A stretch of 64,000 nt of DNA from Pseudomonas sp. G.S.17 (GCF_038096165.1 NZ_CP151076.1:186001-250000); one strand, 5' to 3'; positions 19,806 to 29,684 are shown, counted from the stretch's first letter. Made by a program: numbers and translations. The notes: generated by a model from the letters alone, not told the origin.

Positions 19806-19970
19806 GCATTCTACGGCTTTGAATTTTTCAGCCGCCCGCGAATTAAATGTCCTGGCGTCGTCAACAGTTTGGCCGCTGGCCATCAGCCAGCGCTATGCTT
19901 GCCGAAATAAAGGGCGTGTCAGCATCACCGCGGTTCGCCAGTCATGGCGGACATGCCCGCAGGAGCGTCG

Positions 19971-20864
19971 ATGAGTAAAGTCAGTGTATTGATTGTGGAT
20001 GACGCGACTTTCATTCGCGATCTGGTAAAGAAAGGCCTACGCAACTATTTCCCCGGGATTCACACCGAAGACGCCGTCAACGGCCGCAAGGCCCAGACCA
20101 TGCTGACTCGCGAGAGCTTCGATCTGATTCTGTGCGACTGGGAAATGCCGGAAATGTCAGGCCTTGAGCTGCTGACCTGGTGTCGCCAGCAGGACGGCTA
20201 CCTCAAGACCGTGCCGTTCATCATGGTGACCAGCCGGGGTGACAAGGAAAACGTCGTACAGGCCATCCAGGCGGGTGTTACCGATTTCGTCGGCAAGCCG
20301 TTCACCAATGAACAGCTGCTGAGCAAGGTCAAGAAGGCGCTGGCCAGGGTCGGCAAACTCGATGCGGTGATGACCAGCGGCCCAAGCCGGATGGCATCGC
20401 CCATCAATGAGTCGCTCAGCGCGCTCACGGGTGGCCGGGCTGAAGTCGTCAGGCCAGCAGGAACGAACTCGGGCGGCATCGCCAAGCCGCCTCCGGTGGC
20501 CGCTGTATCGCCCTCGCAAGCACCTGCCGGTCGTGGACAAGGCCAATTGCGTCTGTCCAGCGGCATTCAGCAATGCGTGATCAAGGCGTTGACGCTCAAG
20601 GAAGCCTTGCTGGTGGTGCGTCGCACCGACAGCCTGCCGCAGATCCTTGAACAGGCGGTGCTGGATCTGGAACAGGGCGAAAACGCCGAGGTTGCACGCC
20701 TCAATGGCTATCTGCACGCAATCGTGGCGTTCGAGCAGAAGCCGGACAGCGACTGGCTGCAATTGACCTTCCGCTTTACCGACCAGGATGCGCAAAAGCT
20801 GGACTACGTGTCCCGCCTGATCGCTCGCGGCACAGCTCAGAAACACTTTGTGCCGGGTGGTTGA
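19971..20864 (+). CDS. CheY-type response regulator with unassigned C-terminal domain
   Basis: A 297-residue regulator. The receiver domain (residues about 4-125) has the acid pair D10-D11, phospho-acceptor D56 in LILCDWEMP, the T/S in MVTSRGD and the Lys in GKPFTNEQ, so it should be active. A low-complexity linker (about 140-190, rich in Pro, Ala, Gly) leads to a roughly 100-residue C-terminal domain I cannot name; a PilZ-like fold is possible but its RxxxR and DxSxxG signatures are absent. The ATG at 19971 follows AGGAG. No kinase gene is next to it. PhoR lies nearby on the other strand but already has PhoB. Confidence 0.82.
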   Translation: MSKVSVLIVDDATFIRDLVKKGLRNYFPGIHTEDAVNGRKAQTMLTRESFDLILCDWEMPEMSGLELLTWCRQQDGYLKTVPFIMVTSRGDKENVVQAIQAGVTDFVGKPFTNEQLLSKVKKALARVGKLDAVMTSGPSRMASPINESLSALTGGRAEVVRPAGTNSGGIAKPPPVAAVSPSQAPAGRGQGQLRLSSGIQQCVIKALTLKEALLVVRRTDSLPQILEQAVLDLEQGENAEVARLNGYLHAIVAFEQKPDSDWLQLTFRFTDQDAQKLDYVSRLIARGTAQKHFVPGG

Positions 20865-20880
20865 TCGCGGTTGATACAAC

Positions 20881-20976
20881 CCCGTAGGACCGGCTTTAGC
20901 CGGGCGCAGACAGGTACATTCGCAGCGGTTGCGTCGTCAGACCTTCCGCCCTCCCGGATGAATCCGGTCCTACGGG
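20881..20976. repeat. Paired REP element, copy 2
   Basis: CCCGTAGGACCGGCTTTAGC is answered by an inverted arm at 20955-20976 that differs slightly (ATGAATCCGG in place of CTAAAGCCGG). Same family as 7954-8047, placed after the response-regulator gene. Confidence 0.8.
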
Positions 20977-21103
20977 AGCATCAACCCTACGCTGGCGCGA
21001 TTTCCTTGACGTTCCTTGCATTACCGATTGAAACAGCTAAGTCCTCAACAGCACGGATCACTGGTAGGCTGGCGCAACTTCTTTACAACCCAGACTGAAT
21101 CCC

Positions 21104-22000
21104 ATGCTTGAGCGCTTATTGATCCTGTGTGCTCTGTTGCTGGCCGCACAATCGGCCGGGGCCGTCACCATCTATAAATTCACCGATGCCAATGGCGTCG
21201 TGTCGTTTACCGACCGGCCGACACCTGGCGCGTCGGTGATGGTCTTTCGCGATCGCATGGTCGAACACATCGAGCGTCAGGTGCGTCTGACGACCAGGAA
21301 AGAAAAGGGCGTGGACAGCCTGTACGTGCGTAACGATTTGTACGCGCCGGTTGAAGTCGAACTCAAGCTTTCCGGTGTGAAGAATGTGCTCGGCGTGTCG
21401 GACCGAACCATCCGGCGCACCATTGCCCCGCGCAGCAATGAACGGCTGGTGGTGTTGAGTCCGCAGGTGGCCAGTCGGGCCATGAGTTACAAGACCAGCT
21501 TGCGTTCCATCGTCGGTGATCCTCAGCGTTCGAGCCTGGCTTACCGCTATCCGCTGCCGTGGATTGGCGGACCGTTTCGTCTGAGTCAGGGGCCAAACGG
21601 TAAATTCAGCCATTTCGGCGCCAAAGGCCGTTACGCCATGGACATCGCCATGCCCGAAGGCACGCCCATTGTCGCGGCGCGCAGCGGCACGGTGATCAAG
21701 ACCGAGAATGAGCAGACCGGCAAGGGATCGAACCCTTCAGGCAACTTTGTGCGCATCCTGCACGACGACGGCACCATGGGCGTTTATCTGCACCTGATGA
21801 AGGGCTCGGTGAGCGTCAAGGAAGGTCAGCGTGTCAGCGTCGGCAGCGCACTGGCGCGCTCCGGCAACACCGGCAACAGCACCGGCCCGCATTTGCACTT
21901 CGTGATCCAGCGCAACGTCGGCCTGGCGCTGGAATCCATCCCCTACGAATTCGCCCAACCGGTACAAAGCCTGCCCAACTTTGCGGTGGGCGGGAATTGA
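21104..22000 (+). CDS. M23-family peptidase with DUF4124 N-terminus
   Basis: Exported peptidoglycan endopeptidase, probably cutting peptide cross-links. The 298 residues start with a signal peptide (MLERLLILCALLLAAQSAGA). A DUF4124-like segment follows (IYKFTDANGVVSFTDRPTP), then the C-terminal LytM domain from about residue 165. All metal and catalytic residues are visible: H and D in SHFGAKGRYAMD, the His in VYLHLM and the HLH in GPHLHF. The enzyme should therefore be active. REP pairs flank it on both sides. Confidence 0.9.
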   Translation: MLERLLILCALLLAAQSAGAVTIYKFTDANGVVSFTDRPTPGASVMVFRDRMVEHIERQVRLTTRKEKGVDSLYVRNDLYAPVEVELKLSGVKNVLGVSDRTIRRTIAPRSNERLVVLSPQVASRAMSYKTSLRSIVGDPQRSSLAYRYPLPWIGGPFRLSQGPNGKFSHFGAKGRYAMDIAMPEGTPIVAARSGTVIKTENEQTGKGSNPSGNFVRILHDDGTMGVYLHLMKGSVSVKEGQRVSVGSALARSGNTGNSTGPHLHFVIQRNVGLALESIPYEFAQPVQSLPNFAVGGN

Positions 22001-22013
22001 TGGTTGCGCTAGA

Positions 22014-22108
22014 CCCGTAGGACCGGCTTTAGCCGGGAGAGCAGTCTTTGCGGCACCGAGTTGCATCTAAGCGACCGACGCTCTCCCGGCTGAAGCCAGT
22101 CCTACGGG
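22014..22108. repeat. Paired REP element, copy 3
   Basis: CCCGTAGGACCGGCTTTAGC and an inverted arm ending CCTACGGG frame about 45 bp, between the ends of the M23 and CorC-like genes. Same family as copies 1 and 2. Confidence 0.85.
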
Positions 22109-22125
22109 TTCAATCGATCAAGCCA

Positions 22126-23466
22126 TCAATCGAGCTTGACCACCTTGGCCAGCACGATTTTCGGGCCTTTCATCTTCTTGATGATGATGCGCAGCCCTTC
22201 GACTTCCATGACTTCCTCGACTTCCGGCACCCGCTTGAGGGATTCGTAGATCAGCCCCGCCAGGGTTTCGGCTTCCACGTGGTCCAGATCGATGCCCAGC
22301 AGGCGCTCGACCTTGAACAGCGGCGTGTCGCCACGCACCAGCAGCTTGCCCGGTTGATACGCGAGAATGCCGCGCTCGACCTTGCGGTGTTCGTCCTGAA
22401 TGTCGCCGACCAGCACTTCCAGCACGTCTTCCATGGTCAGGTAACCGATGATCTTGCCGTCGGCTTCCTCCACCAGCGCAAAGTGCGCGCCACCCTGACG
22501 GAACTGCTCCAGCAGACGCGAGAGCGGCATGTGCTTGGAGACGCGCTCCAGCGGGCGGGTCAACTCGGCCAGATTGAACGACTCGGGAATGTGATCCAGC
22601 GCAGCCAGTTCCAGCAGCAGATCCTTGATGTGCAGCAGGCCGACAAACTCGCCGCGCACTGGATCGTAGACCGGATAACGGCTGAACTTGTGCCGACGAA
22701 ACAGCGCGAGGATTTCCTTGAGTGGTGCGTTGAAATCCAGCGTCACCAGGTCTTCGCGGGAGTTGGCCCAGTCGACCACTTCCAGCTCGCCCATTTCCAC
22801 CGCCGATGCCAACACACGCATGCCCTGGTCGCTCGGGTCCTGGCCACGGCTGGAGTGCAGGATCAGTTTCAATTCTTCGCGGCTATAGCTGTGCTCGTGA
22901 TGCGGGCCGGGTTCGCCCTGGCCGGCGATGCGCAAGATGCCGTTAGCGCTGGCATTGAGCAGATAAATCGCCGGGTACATCGCCCAGTAAAACAGGTACA
23001 GCGGCACGGCAGTCCACAGCGAAAGCAGCTCAGGCTTGCGAATGGCCCAGGATTTGGGGGCCAGTTCGCCGACCACGATGTGCAGGTAGGAAATGATGAA
23101 GAAGGCGGAGAAGAACGACACGCCTTTGACCACTTCCGGCGAGTCCACGCCCACGGCGCTCAACAGCGGCGCCAGCAGGTGCGCGAACGCAGGTTCGCCG
23201 ACCCAGCCCAGGCCCAGGGAAGCGAGGGTGATACCGAGCTGGCAGGCCGACAGATAAGCGTCGAGCTGACTGTGGACGGTGCGCAGGATATGTCCGCGCC
23301 AGCCGTTTTTTTCAGCAATGGCTTCGACCCGGGTCGAACGAAGTTTGACCATGGCGAATTCCGCCGCAACGAAAAAGCCGTTGAGCAGGACCAGAACCAT
23401 TGCGAAGAGAATCATGCCGAAGTCGGCGAAAAGCGAAGCGAAGTTAAAACTAGGGGAAGGGTCCAT
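22126..23466 (-). CDS. CNNM/CorC-family (HlyC-type) CBS membrane protein
   Basis: A 446-residue inner-membrane protein. The N-terminal DUF21/CNNM part (about residues 15-200) has several membrane helices, with FFVAAEFAMVKLR and CQLGITLASLGLGWVGEPA. A CBS pair follows (about 215-345, including YPVYDPVRGEFVGLLHIKD and IIGYLTMEDVLE), then a CorC_HlyC domain at the end. Members are linked to magnesium or other divalent-cation handling. The older name haemolysin is misleading. It lies downstream of phoB-phoR on the same strand, 110 bp from phoR. Confidence 0.9.
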   Translation of the reverse strand: MDPSPSFNFASLFADFGMILFAMVLVLLNGFFVAAEFAMVKLRSTRVEAIAEKNGWRGHILRTVHSQLDAYLSACQLGITLASLGLGWVGEPAFAHLLAPLLSAVGVDSPEVVKGVSFFSAFFIISYLHIVVGELAPKSWAIRKPELLSLWTAVPLYLFYWAMYPAIYLLNASANGILRIAGQGEPGPHHEHSYSREELKLILHSSRGQDPSDQGMRVLASAVEMGELEVVDWANSREDLVTLDFNAPLKEILALFRRHKFSRYPVYDPVRGEFVGLLHIKDLLLELAALDHIPESFNLAELTRPLERVSKHMPLSRLLEQFRQGGAHFALVEEADGKIIGYLTMEDVLEVLVGDIQDEHRKVERGILAYQPGKLLVRGDTPLFKVERLLGIDLDHVEAETLAGLIYESLKRVPEVEEVMEVEGLRIIIKKMKGPKIVLAKVVKLD

Positions 23467-23576
23467 GGTGGAGGTTTACAGGTTCCGTTATGACTGAAGA
23501 AGAAGGCTGCCGCATCGGGATCGAGGGCATAAGAACGGCAATGTAGCGGCTAGAAGCCAGCTTGCCTAGTCGCGCT

Positions 23577-24890
23577 TCAGGGATTGATCAGCTGGATGGC
23601 CGGAAAATGGCAGATAAAAACGCTGCCCTTGCCCGGCACGCTGTTGATTTCCAGTGTGCCGCGATGGCGCAGCAGCACATGCTTGACGATCGCCAGGCCC
23701 AGCCCGGTGCCGCCGGTATTCGACGCACGGCTGGAATCCACGCGATAGAAGCGCTCCGTGAGGCGGGGCAGATGCTTGGTCTCGATGCCGATCCCCGAAT
23801 CCTGCACGCTCAAATGCGCGCCATGCTCGTCGGCCCACCAGCGGATGTGGATCTTGCCGTCGGCCGGGGTGTATTTCACCGCGTTGAAGATCAGATTGGA
23901 GAACGCGCTGCGCAGCTCGGTTTCGCTGCCCTTGAGCTGCACTTCGCTTTCGAGGTTCAGGCTGATCTGCTGATTCTTGTTGGCCGACAGCGCCTGCGCA
24001 TCGCCCTTGATGGTCTTGAGCAGCGTGCCCACCTCGATGGGATAACTGTCTGACGGATAGTCAGTGGCTTCAAGTTTGGCCAGCAACAGCAAGTCATTGA
24101 GCAGCGTCTGCATGCGCCCGCCCTGTTGATGCATCTGTTGCAGGGCGCGGACCCAGCGCGGATTCACCTCTTCGACGTTATCGAGCAGGGTTTCCAGATA
24201 GCCGAAAATCACCGTCAGCGGCGTGCGCAGCTCGTGGGAAACGTTGGCGACGAAGTCTTTGCGCATTTGCTCCAACTGATGAATCCGCGTGACATCACGG
24301 ACCAGCATCAAATGTTCGTTATTGCCGTAGCGGGTGATCAACAGCTGAATGCGCATTCGGTCGTTGGTGGGCGAGGGGATTTCCAGCGGTTCGGCGTAGT
24401 TGCCCTGCTCGAAATACTCCTTGAAGCGCGGATGGCGCACCAGATTGCTCACCGACTGGCCGCTGTCCTGCGGGGTCTTGAGCCCGAGCAATGTCTCGGC
24501 GGCGCGGTTCCACCATTCGAGATTGCCTTCACTGTCGAGCATGATCACGGCGTCCTTGAGGGCCGCAGTGGACTCCTGAACGCGGTCGATCACCGCTTGC
24601 AGCCGCCCGCGCACCCGTTGGTCGCGGCGCTGCAGATGATAGATGCTGTCGAATACTTCGCCCCACAAACCGTAGCCATCCGGCGGCGGCTCATCGGCCT
24701 TGTGGCTGCTCAACCAATCGTGCAGGCGCAATAACTGCTTAAGGGTCCAGGCCAGGTAGAGGCCCAGTCCGATTGCCAGGCTCCAGCCATACTGGTTGCT
24801 GATCGCGCCAACCACGAGGGCCGCCGTAACCAGCATCAGCATGTGGCGGATCAGGGTGCCATACCAGTTTTGATTCAATTGAAAGCACAT
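23577..24890 (-). CDS. phoR: Phosphate-regulon sensor histidine kinase
   Basis: Inner-membrane kinase that phosphorylates PhoB when phosphate is scarce. It has two N-terminal membrane helices (about residues 15-50), a PAS region (about 105-200), the dimerisation box FVANVSHELRTPLTV with the phospho-His near residue 217, and an ATPase part with the N, G1 (VQDSGIGIE) and G2 (GTGLGLAIVKHVL) boxes. The length of 437 is normal. The ATG at 24890 is poorly placed for its AAGG. A TTG four codons later (LNQNWYG) has AAGGA 11 nt upstream and may be the real start. phoB lies 51 bp upstream. Confidence 0.95.
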   Translation of the reverse strand: MCFQLNQNWYGTLIRHMLMLVTAALVVGAISNQYGWSLAIGLGLYLAWTLKQLLRLHDWLSSHKADEPPPDGYGLWGEVFDSIYHLQRRDQRVRGRLQAVIDRVQESTAALKDAVIMLDSEGNLEWWNRAAETLLGLKTPQDSGQSVSNLVRHPRFKEYFEQGNYAEPLEIPSPTNDRMRIQLLITRYGNNEHLMLVRDVTRIHQLEQMRKDFVANVSHELRTPLTVIFGYLETLLDNVEEVNPRWVRALQQMHQQGGRMQTLLNDLLLLAKLEATDYPSDSYPIEVGTLLKTIKGDAQALSANKNQQISLNLESEVQLKGSETELRSAFSNLIFNAVKYTPADGKIHIRWWADEHGAHLSVQDSGIGIETKHLPRLTERFYRVDSSRASNTGGTGLGLAIVKHVLLRHRGTLEINSVPGKGSVFICHFPAIQLINP

Positions 24891-24941
24891 CCTTGGCTGG
24901 CGCGGACTTCATGGTTGCGCTGTCTGCTTGCAAAACGGCGA

Positions 24942-25631
24942 TCAATTCTTGGTGGAAAACCGATAACCCGTGCCGCGCACGGTTTGTACCAGATTTTCGT
25001 AGGCATCGCCGAGGGCTTTGCGCAGGCGACGAATGTGAACATCAACGGTGCGTTCTTCGACATAGACATTGCCACCCCAGACCTGGTCCAGCAGTTGGCC
25101 GCGCGTATAGGCGCGTTCCTGATGGGTCATGAAGAATTGCAGCAAACGGTATTCGGTCGGGCCCATTTCCGCAGGCTTGCCGTCGATGGTGACCCGATGA
25201 CTGATCGGATCAAGCAACAGACCACCCACTTCAATCGGCGATTCGCCATCCGTCGGACCGGCGCGACGCAGCACGGCTTTCAGGCGCGCGACCAGCTCGC
25301 GTGGCGAAAAGGGTTTGGTGATGTAGTCATCGGCGCCGACTTCCAGGCCCTGGATCTTGTTGTCTTCCTCGCCCTTGGCCGTGAGCATGATAATTGGAAT
25401 GTCGCAGGTCAACTCGTCACGCTTGAGGCGGCGAGCCAACTCGATGCCTGAGGTGCCGGGCAGCATCCAGTCGAGCAGGATGAGGTCCGGCTTGCGGTCG
25501 ACAATGATTGCATGGGCTTGCTGAGAGTTCTCTGCTTCCATGCAGTCATAGCCGGCCATTTCCAATGCAACGGCGATCATTTCGCGAATAGGCGCTTCGT
25601 CGTCAACGATCAGAATGCTCCTGCCAACCAT
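24942..25631 (-). CDS. phoB: Phosphate-regulon response regulator
   Basis: OmpR-class activator that binds Pho boxes. The 229 residues start [17 protein letters not shown]. The receiver has D10-D11, phospho-acceptor D54 (LLLDWMLPG) and the Lys of YITKPFSP. The C-terminal winged helix shows [12 protein letters not shown] and [16 protein letters not shown], which is PhoB's DNA-contact helix. The ATG at 25631, after AGAGG, is preferred to one six codons upstream. Its own Pho box lies about 55 bp upstream, giving positive autoregulation. Confidence 0.97.
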   Translation of the reverse strand: MVGRSILIVDDEAPIREMIAVALEMAGYDCMEAENSQQAHAIIVDRKPDLILLDWMLPGTSGIELARRLKRDELTCDIPIIMLTAKGEEDNKIQGLEVGADDYITKPFSPRELVARLKAVLRRAGPTDGESPIEVGGLLLDPISHRVTIDGKPAEMGPTEYRLLQFFMTHQERAYTRGQLLDQVWGGNVYVEERTVDVHIRRLRKALGDAYENLVQTVRGTGYRFSTKN

Positions 25632-25683
25632 GCTCGAACCTCTTGTCATTTAACTGTCTTGGGGCGCATTAGATAACGGAATT

Positions 25684-25701
25684 ATTGCAGTCGTGTGACA
25701 G
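25684..25701 (-). promoter_or_regulatory. Pho box before phoB
   Basis: On the minus strand, CTGTCACACGACTGCAAT matches the two-unit PhoB site and lies about 53 bp upstream of the phoB start. The same gap also holds the divergent promoter of the gene at 25792. Confidence 0.7.
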
Positions 25702-25791
25702 CTTGGGATGGGGCTAGCATGCCACGTTGTTACAGGTCTAAGCTTACGGGTCTGTCCTACAATAATTTTTACAACAACAGAGGATTATCCA

Positions 25792-26172
25792 ATGGCTAAA
25801 TTTTCATCAACGTTGCTGGGCCTGCTGACCGCTGCTGCACTGGCATCCTCGGGGCTGGCGTTTGCTGCCGAGCCGGGAATGATGGGCGATAACGGCATGC
25901 TGACAGATCACGGCGGCAAGACGCTTTATACCTTCGATAAAGATGCTGCCGGCAAATCGGCCTGCAACGACAAGTGCGCTGAAAACTGGCCGCCATTGAA
26001 AGCTGCGGCGGCTGACAAGGCCTCGGGTAAATGGACCGCTATCAAGCGTGATGACGGCGACATGCAATGGGCCTACGACGGCAAACCGGTGTACTTCTAT
26101 AAAGATGACAAGAAGGCCGGCGACACGACTGGCGATGGCAAAGGCGGCGCCTGGCACGTCGTCAAACCTTAA
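25792..26172 (+). CDS. Secreted Y-x4-D repeat protein (COG4315 / Lipoprotein_15 type)
   Basis: A 126-residue exported protein with signal peptide (about residues 1-25, ending FAA-E). Two copies of the family repeat follow: LTDHGGKTLYTFDKDAAGKS then CNDKCAENWPP, and AYDGKPVYFYKDD with GAWHVVKP at the end. The paired Cys of CNDKC are conserved in the family. The role is unknown. There is no lipobox Cys, so it is probably soluble in the periplasm. AGAGG precedes the ATG at 25792; the frame from 25708 is rejected. Confidence 0.85.
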   Translation: MAKFSSTLLGLLTAAALASSGLAFAAEPGMMGDNGMLTDHGGKTLYTFDKDAAGKSACNDKCAENWPPLKAAAADKASGKWTAIKRDDGDMQWAYDGKPVYFYKDDKKAGDTTGDGKGGAWHVVKP

Positions 26173-26182
26173 ATCTGCTCTG

Positions 26183-26218
26183 GCGCTGACTGCCGGCCAC
26201 GAACCTGTCAGTCAGCGC
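26183..26218. terminator. Hairpin between convergent genes, overlapping the ubiA stop
   Basis: GCGCTGACTG and CAGTCAGCGC form a perfect 10-bp stem with a 16-base loop. The right arm covers the ubiA stop codon. No clear T-run, so its termination strength is uncertain. Confidence 0.45.
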
Positions 26219-27102
26219 AGCGCGTAATCGGCAACGATGCCGACGAAGATCGCCAGCCCCGCCCAGTGATTATGCAAAAACGCCTTGAAGCACGCCTGTC
26301 GATCACGACTGCGCGTCGACCAGAATTCCCAGGCGAAACACCCGGCTGCCACCAACAGGCCGAGATAGAAACAAATCCCCAACTCGAAGCGTCCGCCCGC
26401 CAGCAGCAAGCAGCCCAATGCCAGACCTTGCAGGGTCAGAATGATCACCCGATCAGCATCGCCGAACAGCACCGCCGTGGATTTCACGCCGATTTTCAGA
26501 TCATCTTCCCGGTCGACCATCGCGTAATACGTGTCATACCCCACGGTCCACAGCAGATTGGCGATATACAGCAACCACGCAGCAGCGGGCAAATCCCCGG
26601 TTTGCGCGGTGAACGCCATCGGCATGCCCCAGGAAAACGCCGCGCCCAGCACCACTTGCGGGTAATAGGTGTAGCGCTTCATGAACGGATAGCAGGCGGC
26701 CAGCGCCAGGCCACCGCACGACAGCCAGATCGTTGTGGGATTAGTCAGCAAGACCAGCAGGAAACTCACGATCACCAGCAGCGCAAACAGCGCCAGGGCC
26801 TCTTTGGAGCTGATCTTGCCGCTGACCAGCGGTCGCTGTTCGGTGCGTTTGACGTGGCCGTCCACTTTGCGGTCGGCGAAATCATTGATCACGCAACCGG
26901 CGGCGCGCATCAGGAACACACCAACGACGAAAATGATGACGTTGGCCAGCGACGGCGCGCCTTTGCCGGCAATCCACAATGCCCACAGCGTCGGCCACAG
27001 CAGCAGGTAAATGCCGATGGGCTTGTCCAGGCGCATCAACTGAATGAAATCCCAGGCGCGTGGATTCAGGCGATTCAGGGATTTGAGCAGCGTCAGGTAC
27101 AT
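26212..27102 (-). CDS. ubiA: 4-hydroxybenzoate polyprenyltransferase
   Basis: Inner-membrane enzyme that joins the polyprenyl tail to 4-hydroxybenzoate, the second committed step of ubiquinone synthesis. The 296 residues have about eight hydrophobic helices and the two Asp-rich motifs that hold Mg-pyrophosphate: NDFADRKVD and DREDD. The ATG at 27102 (MYLTLLKSL) overlaps the ubiC stop by one base, so the two genes are translationally coupled. The longer frame that runs on through ubiC is rejected. Confidence 0.95.
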   Translation of the reverse strand: MYLTLLKSLNRLNPRAWDFIQLMRLDKPIGIYLLLWPTLWALWIAGKGAPSLANVIIFVVGVFLMRAAGCVINDFADRKVDGHVKRTEQRPLVSGKISSKEALALFALLVIVSFLLVLLTNPTTIWLSCGGLALAACYPFMKRYTYYPQVVLGAAFSWGMPMAFTAQTGDLPAAAWLLYIANLLWTVGYDTYYAMVDREDDLKIGVKSTAVLFGDADRVIILTLQGLALGCLLLAGGRFELGICFYLGLLVAAGCFAWEFWSTRSRDRQACFKAFLHNHWAGLAIFVGIVADYALR

Positions 27103-27662
27103 CAGCGGTGTTCCCCGGTGTGAATTGCCTGCCAGAGTGTCGGCAAGAACACCTCGGCGACCAATATCTTCAAAGGGCCGCGACTGAAGCACGAGCGGCG
27201 ACCCCATAAATTGTCGGCGGCGTCCGGCGTTGGCAGCCAGGCCGCAGGGTAATGACAGATCTGTAACGGGCCGCGCAGGAACGCTTCGTCGCAGAACAGC
27301 AATTCGCCCAATGAGCGCGTGCCCAGCTCGTCCATATTCAAGCCGCCTTCCTGCAAGGCACTGCGCGCCGCGACGCTGCGGGCGAAAACCCACTTTTCGT
27401 CGTGGCCGCGCAGATACACCTCGCGGACCCAGCCGATGCTGCGCTCAGGCAGATCCAGCGCCGCACACTCGTCGTCGCGAAGCGGTTGCCAGCCCTCGAA
27501 AAGCGGCGTGACACTAAAACGATTGCCCGACAGCGCGGTCAGACGGCGAGTCAGGGAATCCTCATGGAACAGCCACTTAAGGACCACGGGCGCAGGTGTC
27601 TCGATGAGAGACTCGCGCTCCAGCCAGATCGGGGTGGGAAATACGGGTTTTTGCTGGGTCAC
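27102..27662 (-). CDS. ubiC: Chorismate pyruvate-lyase
   Basis: Makes 4-hydroxybenzoate and pyruvate from chorismate, feeding UbiA. The 186 residues match the family in length and in blocks such as [31 protein letters not shown] and [10 protein letters not shown]; the Arg and Glu of these segments line the active site. It is the first gene of the ubiCA pair, divergent from rubredoxin across about 200 bp that hold both promoters and no other gene. Confidence 0.94.
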   Translation of the reverse strand: MTQQKPVFPTPIWLERESLIETPAPVVLKWLFHEDSLTRRLTALSGNRFSVTPLFEGWQPLRDDECAALDLPERSIGWVREVYLRGHDEKWVFARSVAARSALQEGGLNMDELGTRSLGELLFCDEAFLRGPLQICHYPAAWLPTPDAADNLWGRRSCFSRGPLKILVAEVFLPTLWQAIHTGEHR

Positions 27663-27864
27663 AATAAGCAGTTATTGGCGTTAATAAAGGCGGCGAGCTT
27701 AGCATGATTGACCGTCGCAACCGATGACCCGCAACGCGCCGCGACAATGATCGGGCTTGCATCTGGGCGCCCCGATCAGTACAAAACGCCCTGAGCACGG
27801 TGGCAAGCGCGATACCCATCGACCGCCATGCCGGCGACACCCTGAAAACCTGAGAGAAATTCTG

Positions 27865-28032
27865 ATGAAAAAGTGGCAATGCATTGTCTGTGGCCTGATC
27901 TACAACGAAGCTGATGGCTGGCCGGATGACGGAATCGCGCCGGGTACGCTGTGGCAAGACGTTCCTGAAGACTGGCTGTGCCCGGATTGCGGCGTCGGCA
28001 AAATCGATTTCGAAATGATCGAAATCAACTGA
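27865..28032 (+). CDS. rubA: Rubredoxin
   Basis: Small cytoplasmic electron carrier of 55 residues. The iron is held by four Cys in CIVCG and CPDCG, spaced as in true rubredoxins, with the usual Y-x-E and DDGIAPGT between them. GAGAGA precedes the ATG at 27865. It sits 39 bp before a rubredoxin reductase gene, its likely electron donor. Only one rubredoxin is present here, whereas P. aeruginosa has two at this place. Confidence 0.95.
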   Translation: MKKWQCIVCGLIYNEADGWPDDGIAPGTLWQDVPEDWLCPDCGVGKIDFEMIEIN

Positions 28033-28071
28033 TTCAGGCTTCAACCTGTCCTTAACTTCCTGGAAAACCGA

Positions 28072-29220
28072 ATGAACGCACCTGTCGTGATAATTGGCAC
28101 TGGCCTGGCGGGCTACAACCTGGCCCGGGAATTTCGCAAGCTCGATGGCGAAACGCCGCTGCTGTTGATCACCGCCGATGACGGTCGCTCGTATTCCAAG
28201 CCGATGCTCTCCACGGGCTTCGGCAAAAATAAACACGCCGACGGCCTGAGCATGGCCGAAGCTGGCGCCATGGCCGTGCAACTCAACGCCGAAATACGTA
28301 CCCACACCCGCATCAGCGGCATCGATGCGGGGCACAAACGCCTGTGGATCGGCGAAGAAGCGGTGTACTACCGCGACCTGATCCTGGCCTGGGGCGCGGA
28401 AACCATTCGCGTGCCCATCGAAGGCGATGCAGCCGATGCGGTCTTCCCGATCAACGATCTGGAAGACTACGCGTTGTTTCGTGACGCAGCGGCGGGCAAG
28501 CGGCGCGTGTTGATCCTCGGTGCCGGCCTGATCGGCTGTGAATTCGCCAATGACTTGATCCTCGGCGGCTACGAAGTCGATCTGGTCGCGCCGTGTGAGC
28601 AAGTCATGCCCACCTTGCTGCACCCGGCCGCAGCGGCGGCGGTGCGCGCAGGCCTCGAAAGCCTCGGCGCGCGCTTCCACCTCGGGCCGGTCCTGACCCG
28701 CCTGCTGCGCACGGACAGCGGGCTCGAAGCGCATCTGTCGGATGGCGAAGTGATTGCCTGCGATTTGGTGGTGTCAGCCATCGGCTTGCGCCCACGCGTC
28801 GATCTCGCCGCCGCGGCGGGCCTGCAGACCAGCCGAGGCATCCTCGTCGACCGCGAACTGAAAACCTCCCACGCCAACATCTACGCCCTGGGCGATTGTG
28901 CGGAAGTCGATGGCCTGAACCTGCTTTACGTCATGCCGCTGATGAGTTGCGCCCGCGCGCTGGCGCAAACCCTGGCAGGCACGCCGACCGCCGTTAAATA
29001 TGGCCCGATGCCGATCACGGTGAAAACCCCGGTTTGCCCTTTGGTGGTCTCGCCGCCCCCACGCGGGACCATTGGCGTGTGGAGCGTCGAAGGGCAGGGC
29101 GCCGACATCAAGGCGCTGTGTCACGACGCGGAGGGCAACCTGCTCGGTTACGCGTTGACCGGTACCGCCGTGATGGAAAAGCTCGCCCTCAACAAGACAC
29201 TCCCGGCTTTGCTGGCCTGA
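28072..29220 (+). CDS. alkT: Rubredoxin-NAD(+) reductase
   Basis: FAD enzyme that passes electrons from NADH to rubredoxin, serving for example alkane hydroxylase or oxidative-stress systems. The 382 residues show the N-terminal FAD loop [12 protein letters not shown], the central NAD loop [13 protein letters not shown] and the late FAD block [12 protein letters not shown]. Length and order are those of AlkT/RubB reductases. It forms an operon with the rubredoxin gene. No alkane hydroxylase is in the window. Confidence 0.92.
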   Translation: MNAPVVIIGTGLAGYNLAREFRKLDGETPLLLITADDGRSYSKPMLSTGFGKNKHADGLSMAEAGAMAVQLNAEIRTHTRISGIDAGHKRLWIGEEAVYYRDLILAWGAETIRVPIEGDAADAVFPINDLEDYALFRDAAAGKRRVLILGAGLIGCEFANDLILGGYEVDLVAPCEQVMPTLLHPAAAAAVRAGLESLGARFHLGPVLTRLLRTDSGLEAHLSDGEVIACDLVVSAIGLRPRVDLAAAAGLQTSRGILVDRELKTSHANIYALGDCAEVDGLNLLYVMPLMSCARALAQTLAGTPTAVKYGPMPITVKTPVCPLVVSPPPRGTIGVWSVEGQGADIKALCHDAEGNLLGYALTGTAVMEKLALNKTLPALLA

Positions 29221-29408
29221 ATACGGGTCGTTCTGTCGGATAAGCCGCGATTTTGTTCACATAAACCTCAAGCCCGCACTGGCGCGGGCCTGTACGGCGT
29301 GCCATCCTCATTCTTGACTGCCGCAACGTAGAGCCGTTGCGGCGCCTTGGGCTGCTCGGGATGGGCAGCACGGGACATAAAAACAAAAAACCGTAAAAGA
29401 GGCTTCAT

Positions 29409-29684
29409 ATGCGTAAACCAGAACTTGCAGCCGCCATTGCTGAAAAGGCGGATCTCACCAAAGAACAAGCCAACCGCGTTCTTAATGCCGTCCTCGAAGA
29501 AATAACCGGCGCCCTGCACCGCAAGGACAGCGTCACGCTCGTCGGCTTCGGGACCTTCCTGCAACGCCATCGCGGCGCCCGCACCGGCAAAAACCCGCAA
29601 ACGGGCGAGCCTGTGAAAATCAAGGCCAGCAACACGGTAGCCTTCAAACCCGGCAAGTCACTCAAGGACAGCGTGAACCCATAG
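29409..29684 (+). CDS. HU-family DNA-binding protein
   Basis: Nucleoid protein of 91 residues that bends DNA. It has the usual helix pair (MRKPELAAAIAEKADLTKE) and the family signature GFGTFLQRHRGARTGKNPQTGE, whose arms insert in the minor groove. In P. aeruginosa the gene at this position is the third HU-like gene (PA5348), so it is probably an HU paralogue rather than HupA or HupB. The terminator that follows has been partly duplicated around 30.3 kb. Confidence 0.92.
   Translation: MRKPELAAAIAEKADLTKEQANRVLNAVLEEITGALHRKDSVTLVGFGTFLQRHRGARTGKNPQTGEPVKIKASNTVAFKPGKSLKDSVNP

Noticed and set aside
22048..23493. 481-codon plus-strand open frame
   Set aside because: Shadow of the CorC-like gene on the other strand, with the same His/Gln/Arg bias and no ribosome site.
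27577..28734. 385-codon minus-strand frame over rubredoxin and its reductase
   Set aside because: Antisense to two well-recognised genes.
29272..29289. GCCCGC/GCGGGC hairpin after the rubredoxin reductase gene
   Set aside because: Short stem with no T-run; common by chance in such G+C-rich DNA.
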